Under the pieces are notes generated by a model. It had not been told where the DNA came from and ran no database searches. It saw nothing but the letters and a program-made list of their open reading frames with translations. A stretch of 8,403 bases of DNA from CAZGHF01 sp964525595 (GTDB lineage Bacteria; Patescibacteriota; Minisyncoccia; UBA6257; GWB1-50-10), in the NCBI GenBank assembly GCA_964525595.1, contig CAZGHF010000021.1, positions 1-8,403 on the forward strand, written 5' to 3'. Position numbers and translations under genes: made by a program. Of the stretch, positions 1-6,017 are shown piece after piece. Within the stretch, counting starts at the first letter, position 1, and the number at the start of each line of letters is the position of its first letter.

Positions 1-149
1 GCAGTCTTCCGAAATCGTCGGATTAAAAACTCTATAACGAAATTGCACCAAGGTATAAAGGAAGAAGAGGCGGTTATACCAGAGTTTTGAAAGTTTCAAA
101 AACAAGGAAAAGCGACGGAGCGAGAATGGCTTACGTTGAATTTGTCTAG
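1..149 (+). CDS. rplQ: 50S ribosomal protein L17, C-terminal part (frame broken near the left edge)
   Basis: This is the end of L17, a large-subunit protein near the peptide exit tunnel. From position 27 to the TAG at 147-149 the frame reads KLYNEIAPRYKGRRGGYTRV, then a lysine-rich stretch ending in DGARMAYVEFV. This matches the L17 C-terminal signature (EIAPRY, GGYTR, MA-IE-V). The same frame has a TAA at 24-26, directly before the conserved part. In the frame starting at position 1 the upstream codons read RNRRIK; adding one A to the A5 run at 25-29 would join this to KLYNEI with no stop. A one-base assembly error in the A run is therefore the simplest reading, but a substitution at the TAA or a real frameshift cannot be excluded from 26 bases. 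rplM follows after 23 bp, the expected neighbour order. Confidence 0.85.
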
Positions 150-172
150 GCTTGTTCAAAATTCATAAAATT

Positions 173-514
173 ATGGCAGAATACACGATAGACGCAAAAG
201 GTAAAAAATTAGGCCGACTTGCCTCGGAAATAGCAGTAATTCTCCAGGGCAAAAAAAATCCTGCTTATGAGCCGCGTCTTGAAGGTAATGACACGGTTAT
301 CGTAAAAAACATGAAGAATGTAGCAATAAGCGGCAGAAAAGCAACCGAGAAAGTCTATTATCGCCATTCCGGTCCTCTGGGACACCTGAAAAAAAGAACA
401 TATGCGGAAATTTTTGAAAAAGACCCGAGTTGGGTTTTGAAAAATGCAGTACGACTCATGCTTCCAAAAAACAGACTGCTCAAGAAAAGAATGAAAAGAT
501 TAATTATTGAATAA
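173..514 (+). CDS. rplM: 50S ribosomal protein L13
   Basis: L13 is an early-assembling 23S rRNA-binding protein of the large subunit. The 113-residue product begins MAEYTIDAKGKKLGRLAS, the usual L13 N-terminus (hydrophobic/aromatic strand, then DA-GK-LGRLA). It contains a VIVKN strand followed by ISGRKATEKVYYRHSG, and ends with the family motif VRLMLPKNRL followed by a basic tail. It lacks the roughly 25-residue C-terminal extension of E. coli L13 (142 residues), consistent with a streamlined lineage. A TTG at 152 in the same frame would add seven residues (MFKIHKI); the ATG at 173 is preferred because it starts at the conserved boundary. No Shine-Dalgarno is visible before either start. The stop TAA (512-514) overlaps the rpsI start by one base, so the two are probably translationally coupled. 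Confidence 0.95.
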   Translation: MAEYTIDAKGKKLGRLASEIAVILQGKKNPAYEPRLEGNDTVIVKNMKNVAISGRKATEKVYYRHSGPLGHLKKRTYAEIFEKDPSWVLKNAVRLMLPKNRLLKKRMKRLIIE

Positions 515-981
515 TGCCTAAAAAAACAGCTAAAACAGCAAAAAAATCATTAAAGAAAGAAAAGCCGGCAGAAACCAAAAAGGAGCGTTATTTTGAAGCT
601 GTCGGCCGGAGGAAAACCGCCGTTGCCAGAGTAAGGATTTTCCCCACAGATAAGAAGGAAGGCAAGAATAATATCTTAGTGAACGACAAGGTTTTTGAGG
701 AGTATTTCTCAACAAAGAAAGAACAAGGCGTTGCGGTATCTCCTTTTGAAAAACTTTCTCTTACTGGCATTAGGACAACCGTAAAAATAAAAGGGGGCGG
801 TCTTTCGGCTCAAGCCGAGGCGGTGCGTTTGGGTATTTCTCGCGCTCTTATTTTATTTGACCAGGAATTAAGACCTCGTTTAAAAGCTTTTGGCTACCTT
901 ACGCGCGACCCGCGGATGGTTGAGCGGAAAAAACCGGGTTTAAGAAAAGCTAGGCGTCCCCAGCAATGGCGCAAACGGTAA
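514..981 (+). CDS. rpsI: 30S ribosomal protein S9
   Basis: S9 belongs to the small-subunit head, and its C-terminal tail reaches the P-site tRNA. The 155-residue product has a Lys/Ala-rich N-terminal extension of about 23 residues, then the conserved core: YFEAVGRRKTAVARVRI (about 27-43), GGGLSAQAEAVRLGISRAL (about 95-113), LTRDPRMVERKKPGLRKAR (about 129-147), and a tail ending in RKR. The usual ending is SKR; the terminal Lys-Arg that contacts tRNA is kept. E. coli S9 is 130 residues, so the extra length is mostly the N-terminal extension. The start ATG overlaps the rplM stop (ATAATG). The last 32 bp lie over the 3' end of the convergent PEGA gene. No terminator hairpin is evident downstream, so transcription may run into the opposing gene. 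Confidence 0.96.
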   Translation: MPKKTAKTAKKSLKKEKPAETKKERYFEAVGRRKTAVARVRIFPTDKKEGKNNILVNDKVFEEYFSTKKEQGVAVSPFEKLSLTGIRTTVKIKGGGLSAQAEAVRLGISRALILFDQELRPRLKAFGYLTRDPRMVERKKPGLRKARRPQQWRKR

Positions 982-2311
982 GTTCGCCATTTTCCTTCAG
1001 AAAGTAAATTTTCTTGCCTTTTATTTTGTAGTCAAGGATTTTTTCTTCGGAAAAATGATAGGAGTTTACCGGTTCTCTCTCATCGATTTCTTGGATAATC
1101 AGCTTGTTATTATCCAAGAAAACCGTGTAATTTGGGAAATCGGCAAACCAGCTTAACTTTTCGGCGTTTTGGTGGGGAGCGGCTGGAATCTCAACGACTG
1201 TTCCGGCTTCGTATTTTAAGTCCCCTTCAAGTTTTTTAAGATAGACAATTTTCAGCTTGTTGTCGGTTGTAAGAACAGCGATTCTTTTCTCTTCAGGAGA
1301 AACTTCAAAAAGTTTTACGTCATTTGTAAGAGTTTTAGTTTTCCCGGAAGAGCGTTCGTAAACCCTAAGTTCTTTTTTCGGGGTAAGGATAAGGAGATTT
1401 GTATCGTTAGAACCAACGTTAAAACTTTCAACTGACCCCAATTTTACCGGCTCGCTGAGAGATGTTTTTAGGAGAAGATTTATAATTACCAATTTGCCGT
1501 CGTTATCTAAAATAAAAGCATCGTTTGTGCCCAACTTTATCAATTTTATCTTTTCTATGGTAATAATTTTTTCAATCTGGATTTTTTTAACGTCAATTGT
1601 GTAGAGTGAGGTTTCACTTACTGCCACGATTTTATTCGGGCTGAAAGGGTGAAAAAATATGTTAGTCAAGGGAACAACGCCGGGTAGAGCCAGTTGTCGC
1701 TGTTTTAGGGAATTGAAAAGATGGGTCAAATTTACGGCCGAACGGGGATTTTCAAGATCAATCAAGAAATAATTATTTGCATCTCTTGTAATCAGAAATT
1801 TCGAGTAGGCGTCGGAAAGGAAAACCTTGCCTCTTATTACTGAATCGTTAAAGAAGATTTGATTATCTTTATTTTCATAAATTACCCCTTCCTTGGTCAG
1901 CCAGAAATTTTTAACCTCTTTTTCTATCAATATTTCATCAGGGAATTTCTTAGGCCATAGCCTTATCTGGCTCTCAGAAGTGATGAGTCCTGATTGAACC
2001 TCCAGATTCTTTTCCCAGTCGTAATAATCTTTTTTGGAAATTTTGAGGCGGTAAGGGCCGGGAGCGAGGTTTTTTATCATGACACCGGAAAGGTCAATAA
2101 TGCCTTTCTGGGTGAGATCGGTTTCCTCGTCGTTTATTGAAAGGACAGCGTCACGGGGAGTGAATTTTAGAAAGATTGCTCCGGTTTTCTCGATTTTAAA
2201 CTCTTTGAAATTTACTACAAAACCTTGGGCGATAAACACAAGATAGCCTCCGAGGATTATGAAAATCAAAACAAAGGTTATAAAAAGAATTTTCCGGACA
2301 CGTCTTTTCAT
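950..2311 (-). CDS. Membrane-anchored PEGA-like / beta-propeller protein, function unknown
   Basis: I do not recognise a specific family for this 453-residue protein. Residues 1-7 (MKRRVRK) are basic and are followed by one strongly hydrophobic segment at about 8-29; the positive-inside rule predicts a cytoplasmic N-terminus and an exported C-terminal part. No lipobox cysteine or clear signal-peptidase site is seen. Residues about 43-118 look like a PEGA domain: a 'P-DA-L-IND' strand followed by IKNLAPGPYRLKISKKDYYD, as in surface-layer and carbohydrate-associated proteins. From about 135 to 447 I count roughly seven or eight strand-rich units such as RIAVLTTDNKLKIVYL and KIYFLKENGELTVCAI, which resemble WD40/TolB-type propeller blades. 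The gene is monocistronic, divergent from murA and convergent with rpsI. A role in cell-surface binding or envelope scaffolding is an inference only. Confidence 0.8.
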   Translation of the reverse strand: MKRRVRKILFITFVLIFIILGGYLVFIAQGFVVNFKEFKIEKTGAIFLKFTPRDAVLSINDEETDLTQKGIIDLSGVMIKNLAPGPYRLKISKKDYYDWEKNLEVQSGLITSESQIRLWPKKFPDEILIEKEVKNFWLTKEGVIYENKDNQIFFNDSVIRGKVFLSDAYSKFLITRDANNYFLIDLENPRSAVNLTHLFNSLKQRQLALPGVVPLTNIFFHPFSPNKIVAVSETSLYTIDVKKIQIEKIITIEKIKLIKLGTNDAFILDNDGKLVIINLLLKTSLSEPVKLGSVESFNVGSNDTNLLILTPKKELRVYERSSGKTKTLTNDVKLFEVSPEEKRIAVLTTDNKLKIVYLKKLEGDLKYEAGTVVEIPAAPHQNAEKLSWFADFPNYTVFLDNNKLIIQEIDEREPVNSYHFSEEKILDYKIKGKKIYFLKENGELTVCAIAGDA

Positions 2312-2319
2312 GAAGGTTT

Positions 2320-2349
2320 TTGAATAGTATACTGGAGAAACAGGATAAT
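2320..2349 (+). promoter_or_regulatory. Putative murA promoter (TTGAAT-18-GATAAT)
   Basis: TTGAAT at 2320-2325 (TTGA of TTGACA kept) and GATAAT at 2344-2349 (5 of 6) are separated by 18 bp. The murA ATG starts 10 nt after the -10, so a start near 2356 would give a leader of only about 4 nt. A competing + strand candidate is TTTTCA (2305-2310) with 17 bp to TATACT (2328-2333), which would give a leader of about 20 nt. Both fit in the 48-bp divergent spacer, and sequence alone cannot choose between them. Confidence 0.4.
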
Positions 2350-2354
2350 AACAG
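2326..2354 (-). promoter_or_regulatory. Putative promoter of the PEGA/propeller gene
   Basis: On the - strand a TATACT -10-like hexamer lies at 2331-2326, 14 nt before the ATG at 2311. A -35 at the 17-nt position reads CTGTTA (2354-2349), only 3 of 6 matches, so the call rests on the -10. The -10 is the palindrome AGTATACT, so the same bases also read TATACT on the + strand. Expected transcription start is near 2319, giving a leader of about 8 nt with no Shine-Dalgarno. Confidence 0.35.
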
Positions 2355-2359
2355 CTTAA

Positions 2360-3652
2360 ATGAGATTTATTGTTAAAGGCAAGCGGCCCTTGAAGGGCGA
2401 AATAAAACTGGCTGGCGCGAAGAACGCTGCAACTAAGTTTTTAGTTGCCTCAATGCTTACTGACAAAACTTCAATTTTGGAGAACTTTCCGTTGATAGGC
2501 GACACTGAAATTACCGTCGGTCTTTGTGAGGAGTTGGGCAGTGAGATTTTAAGGGACGGACACACCCTGTCCATTAAAACACCGGTTATCAAAAGTACTG
2601 AAGTTCGGTCTTTGACCCGGCGCAACCGACTGCCTATTTTGGCTTTAGGTCCTCTTCTTGCGAGGGCCGGTCAAGCTGAAGTGCCGGTTGTGGGCGGTGA
2701 CAAGATTGGTGCCCGGCCGGTTGACATTCACCTGGAGGCGCTCAAAAATCTCGGTGTCGAGATTACGGCTTCAGAAGGTTTTTATAAAGCGCGAGCGCCA
2801 AAAGGTTTGCACGGCGCAGAGGTTACTTTGCGTTTTCCTTCCGTTGGCGCAACTGAAAACGTTCTTCTTACCTCGGTTTTGGCTAAAGGGAAAACCATTA
2901 TTAAAAATGCGGCCTTTGAGCCGGAAATTATAGATTTAATCAAGTTTTTACAGAAAATGGGAGGAATCATTGAGCTTGGAGCAAACCGGGTAGTTTGTGT
3001 GGAAGGGGTCCGGCGTTTGCGGGGCGCCAAGCACAGGATTTTGCCAGACAGAAACGAAGCGGTTTCTTTTGCGGTGCTTGCCATTGCAACTAAGGGCGAT
3101 ATTTTTGTGAGAGACGCTATCCAGGAGCATTTAATAACGTTTCTTAATACCCTGAGGAGAATCGGAGGTGATTACGAAGTTTTAGACCACGGTATCAGAT
3201 TTTGGCGGGCCGGTGAATTGAAGCATACTGCAGTTGAGACTGGTACTCATCCCGGGTTCATGACCGACTGGCAACAACCGCTCGCTATTCTTCTTACTCA
3301 GGCTCAAGGTTCTTCGGAGATTCACGAGACTATTTATGAGGATCGTTTTGGTTACACCAAAGACTTGAATTTGATGGGGGCAAATATTAAAGTGACAAAG
3401 GATTGTCTTGGTTCAACCTGCCGTTTTTCGGGAAACTTTCCTCACAGTGCACGGGTTACGGGACCAACGCCTCTTCAGGGAGCGAAACTTGAAATCCCGG
3501 ATTTGAGGGCCGGGATGGCTCACCTTACAGCGGCTTTGATTGCTGACGGCGAATCCGAAATTTCAGGTGTAGAGGAGATAGACCGCGGTTATGAAAGAAT
3601 TGACGAAAGGTTGAAGTATTTGGGGGCGGACATTAAAAGAATAAATGACTGA
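2360..3652 (+). CDS. murA: UDP-N-acetylglucosamine 1-carboxyvinyltransferase (Cys-to-Asp active-site type)
   Basis: MurA transfers enolpyruvate from phosphoenolpyruvate to UDP-GlcNAc, the first committed step of peptidoglycan synthesis, in the cytoplasm. The 430-residue product has the normal length and two-domain pattern. Visible active-site residues are Lys21-Asn22 (GAKNAATK), Arg119 in the loop VVGGDKIGARPVDIH, Asp303 (MTDWQQP) and Arg383 (DLRAG). The loop residue equivalent to E. coli Cys115, the fosfomycin target, is Asp114. Natural Asp variants occur in Mycobacterium and Chlamydia and are active but fosfomycin-insensitive, so the same is predicted here. The HPGFMTDWQQPL segment reminds me of actinobacterial-type MurA sequences, from memory only. 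The ATG at 2360 matches the conserved start (MRFIVKG); there is no Shine-Dalgarno. mreB follows after 28 bp, suggesting co-expression of wall synthesis and shape genes. Confidence 0.95.
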   Translation: MRFIVKGKRPLKGEIKLAGAKNAATKFLVASMLTDKTSILENFPLIGDTEITVGLCEELGSEILRDGHTLSIKTPVIKSTEVRSLTRRNRLPILALGPLLARAGQAEVPVVGGDKIGARPVDIHLEALKNLGVEITASEGFYKARAPKGLHGAEVTLRFPSVGATENVLLTSVLAKGKTIIKNAAFEPEIIDLIKFLQKMGGIIELGANRVVCVEGVRRLRGAKHRILPDRNEAVSFAVLAIATKGDIFVRDAIQEHLITFLNTLRRIGGDYEVLDHGIRFWRAGELKHTAVETGTHPGFMTDWQQPLAILLTQAQGSSEIHETIYEDRFGYTKDLNLMGANIKVTKDCLGSTCRFSGNFPHSARVTGPTPLQGAKLEIPDLRAGMAHLTAALIADGESEISGVEEIDRGYERIDERLKYLGADIKRIND

Positions 3653-3680
3653 ATTTTCAATATTAAAAATTAATTAAAAA
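3653..3680 (+). other. AT-only spacer before mreB
   Basis: The 28-bp gap between murA and mreB contains a single C and is otherwise A/T. It has no Shine-Dalgarno. A weak -10-like TATTAA sits at 3661-3666, 14 nt before the mreB ATG, but the -35 position shows no match. It may be an unstructured A/T-rich ribosome entry site rather than a promoter. Confidence 0.3.
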
Positions 3681-4688
3681 ATGTTTATAAGAAAAATTGG
3701 CATAGATTTAGGCACGACTAACACACTGGTTTTTTTACCGGATAAAGGAATCGTTATGAATGAGCCGACCGTTGTGGCTTTGCGCAAGCCCGACAATACG
3801 GTTTTGGCGGTGGGGCAGGAGGCAAAAGAAATGGTGGGCCGGACACCGGATGACATTGTAACTTACAAGCCTTTAAAAGACGGCGTTATCGCCGAGTATT
3901 ATGTTACCCGGGCAATGCTTAAATATTTCATCAGCAAAAGCATCGGTCCTTTCAATTTCTTCCGGCCGGAGGTGGTAATTTCCGTACCGGCTGGAATAAC
4001 TTCAACCGAATATCGAGCGGTTTACAATGCGGCCCGGGAAGCCGGAGCCAAAGAAGTATATCTTGTCAAGGAACCCCTCCTTGCCGCGTTGGGGGCGGGC
4101 ATTCCAATTCATTCTTCCGAAGGAAATATGGTGGTAAATGTCGGTGGCGGTACTACGGAAGTGGCAGTGATTTCTCTGGGTGGGATTGTTACCTGGTCAA
4201 GTTTGAGAGTGGCCGGCAACCGTTTTGACCAGGCTATTGCTGAATACATTAAGAAAAAATACGGCCTGGCGATAGGTGAAGGAACAGCTGAAAACATAAA
4301 AATTGGGGTTGGTACCGCTGTGCCAAACCGGACCAAACTTGAAATGAAGATAAGGGGTCGTGATTTGTCCTCCGGTCTTCCTCGCAATCTTGTTATTTCT
4401 TCAAGCGAAGTGGCTGAGGCGATTAATTTGTATCTTCTTGAGATTATGGATACGGTTCAGTCTGTTTTTAATGTTACGCCGCCGGAGCTTGCTGCTGACA
4501 TTATGGAGAAAGGAATAATTCTTTCGGGCGGCAGTTCCCAGCTTCGCAATCTTGAAGAATCTTTCAAGCGTTCCCTGGGAGTGACTGCTTATACGGCGGG
4601 CGATGCTATTTTTTGCGTAAGCCGCGGCACCGCCACCATTTTAGGACACTTAGAAGTTTATAAGCGAACGTTGCTCAGTAAACGCTAA
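3681..4688 (+). CDS. mreB: Rod shape-determining protein MreB
   Basis: MreB is a bacterial actin that forms membrane-bound filaments guiding the cell-wall elongation machinery. The 335-residue product is full length. It has the phosphate-1 loop IGIDLGTTNTLVF (Asp9), the connecting region VVISVPAGIT (about 98-107), the catalytic-glutamate region LVKEPLLAALGAG (Glu131), the phosphate-2 loop VGGGTTEVAVISLGG (about 154-168), the adenosine motif ILSGGSSQLRNL (about 280-291) and a C-terminal SRGTATILG. The first residue of phosphate-2, normally Asp (DIGGGT), is Asn153 here (codon AAT). That Asp coordinates the nucleotide metal in actins. No mreC, mreD or rodA is adjacent, unlike the common mreBCD operon. 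The stop TAA overlaps the next gene's ATG by one base (TAATG). Confidence 0.95.
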   Translation: MFIRKIGIDLGTTNTLVFLPDKGIVMNEPTVVALRKPDNTVLAVGQEAKEMVGRTPDDIVTYKPLKDGVIAEYYVTRAMLKYFISKSIGPFNFFRPEVVISVPAGITSTEYRAVYNAAREAGAKEVYLVKEPLLAALGAGIPIHSSEGNMVVNVGGGTTEVAVISLGGIVTWSSLRVAGNRFDQAIAEYIKKKYGLAIGEGTAENIKIGVGTAVPNRTKLEMKIRGRDLSSGLPRNLVISSSEVAEAINLYLLEIMDTVQSVFNVTPPELAADIMEKGIILSGGSSQLRNLEESFKRSLGVTAYTAGDAIFCVSRGTATILGHLEVYKRTLLSKR

Positions 4689-5451
4689 TGCTCTACGGTC
4701 ACGAAGATAAAAAGGAACTGTTCCGTCGTCTGGTGAAGTCGGACAATCTTAGCCACGCTTACCTCTTTTATGGTTCATCTGGAATAGGTAAGTTCTATTT
4801 TACCTGCGTCCTTGCTTCTTTTCTTGAGTCGGGTGAATTTGAATTTTCAAAAAGTGAACAAGGAGTACCGCTCATTGATTCGGGATTTTTTCTTCCGGAT
4901 GAAAAAGGGAAAATCGGAGTTGAGTCTGCCAGGAAAATAAAAAAATTTTTATCGGGTAAGCCCTTTAAATCAATAAGGAGACTGGCCATAATAAGAGATG
5001 CCGAGACGCTCACTCCGGAGGCCGAAGGCGCACCCCTAAAAATAGTGGAAGAACAACACGGGAAAGCGATGATAATNNNNNNNNNNTTTTTTTTGCTCCT
5101 CTTCGTTCTCGTTTTACTCAGGTTTATTTTCCTTCATTCTCCGTTTCTGAAGTAAAGAAATTTTTGACAGAGCGGTACAAGGTGTCTGAATCAAAAGCTG
5201 AGGAAATTGCCGCAAAGTCCTTCAACCGAATCGGGATGGCAGTAAGCTTAATTGAGAATAAGAAAAGGAGCGAGGAAGAAGATAAAAGTTTTCTTGAGGT
5301 TCTTTCCGAAAAAATAATTTCTTTATACCTTAAAGGGGCGGTAAAAAACTCGGAGGTTTTAAAAGAACTTCTATTGCGTGAAAGCGTGCTTCACCGTTAC
5401 AATTTAAATCAAAATCTTCAGCAAAAAGCGGTAGAATATTTAATTAGTTAG
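4688..5451 (+). CDS. holB: DNA polymerase III delta'-like subunit, split by an assembly gap
   Basis: Delta' is part of the clamp loader that places the sliding clamp on DNA. The N-terminal piece (4688-5076) has SHAYLFYGSSGIGKFYF (Walker A region, 29-35, ending GKF rather than GKS/T), RLAIIRDAETLTPEAEGAPL and KIVEE, all typical of HolB. After ten Ns, the frame starting near 5089 reads FFAPLRSRFTQVYFPSF (the SRC-like arginine-finger region) and continues without a stop through TERYKVSESKAEEIA to TAG at 5449-5451. The two halves are in different frames across the drawn gap, so its true length must be 2 modulo 3; alignment to the usual motif spacing suggests about 20-26 bases. Expected product is about 255-260 residues. 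The four-cysteine zinc module of classical DnaX/HolB proteins is absent. frr starts 11 bp downstream. Confidence 0.88.
5077..5086. other. Assembly gap (10 Ns)
   Basis: Ten Ns inside holB, followed by eight Ts. Ten is a common placeholder length, and the frame change across it shows the number is not the true size. The adjacent T run may itself be poorly resolved sequence. Confidence 0.97.
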
Positions 5452-5462
5452 AGCTTATTCAG

Positions 5463-6017
5463 ATGGAAGAAAAAGTATTGGAAGAATTTAAAAATAACGC
5501 GAAAAATGTTCTTCAAGCTCTTCAAAGAGATTTTCAGGGCATAAGAACCAACCGGCCGAATCCGGCTCTTCTTGAAGGTTTAAAAATCAGCTATTACGAC
5601 CAGCTTGTTCCCTTAAAACAAGTGGGAACAACAAGTATTGAGTTGCCAAGAAATATCCTGATTCAAGTCTGGGATAAGGAGGCCGTTTCGGGTGTCTTAA
5701 AAGCAATTGAAGCCTCGGATTTAGGGGTCTCGGTGAGCGCCGAAGGGATGATTGTAAGAGTAAGTTTGCCGGAGCTGTCTCAAGAAAGGCGCGAAGAGAT
5801 TATTAAGCATGTCAAAAAGGTAACGGAGAGCTACCGTATTCAGATTCGTAATTTTCGCGACGAGGCCAATAAAGCGATTCAGAACAAAGAAGCAGAAGGC
5901 GATTTAGCTGAAGACGAAAAGTTCAAATTAAAGGATATGATTCAGGAAGAAACGGATAGAACAAATAAAGAGATTGAAAAACTTCTTGAAGCGAAACTAA
6001 GTGAAGTGAAGTCATGA
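5463..6017 (+). CDS. frr: Ribosome recycling factor
   Basis: RRF acts with EF-G to split the post-termination ribosome in the cytoplasm. The 184-residue product matches the usual length of about 185. It has the helical start, then GIRTNRPNPALLEGLKISYY (about 26-45), the domain II region with ILIQVWDKEAVSGVLKAIE and ASDLGVS, LPELSQERREEI and the domain I helix IQIRNFRDEANKAI that carries the conserved arginine. The motif is usually RTGRA-P; here it is RTNRPNP, a mild divergence. The ATG at 5463 fits the family start; no Shine-Dalgarno precedes it. The stop overlaps the rseP start (ATGA), indicating translational coupling. In many bacteria frr lies between pyrH and uppS-cdsA-dxr-rseP; here rseP is joined directly. 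Confidence 0.96.
   Translation: MEEKVLEEFKNNAKNVLQALQRDFQGIRTNRPNPALLEGLKISYYDQLVPLKQVGTTSIELPRNILIQVWDKEAVSGVLKAIEASDLGVSVSAEGMIVRVSLPELSQERREEIIKHVKKVTESYRIQIRNFRDEANKAIQNKEAEGDLAEDEKFKLKDMIQEETDRTNKEIEKLLEAKLSEVKS

Noticed and set aside
152..172. TTG start for rplM adding seven residues
   Set aside because: The ATG at 173 begins exactly at the conserved L13 N-terminus, and no Shine-Dalgarno favours the TTG.
990..1040. Possible rho-independent terminator after rpsI
   Set aside because: Only a five-pair A/T stem (AGAAA/TTTCT) is present, without a GC-rich stem or a clean T run.
2356..3130. Several open frames on the - strand and in other frames over murA
   Set aside because: They are low-complexity shadows of a strongly conserved gene, with no recognisable domain.
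5087..5155. Hydrophobic C-terminal tail in the holB start frame after the N gap, resembling a membrane segment
   Set aside because: It is an out-of-frame reading of the delta' arginine-finger region; the neighbouring frame gives FFAPLRSRFTQVYFPSF, a clear HolB match.
5432..5437. TAGAAT as a -10 element for frr
   Set aside because: It lies in the last codons of holB, the -35 position matches poorly, and the 11-bp gap suggests read-through from upstream.
5164..5451. Separate 95-residue gene starting at TTG 5164
   Set aside because: Its frame stays open upstream to the gap and carries HolB sequence; the TTG is an internal leucine codon of KKFLTERYK.
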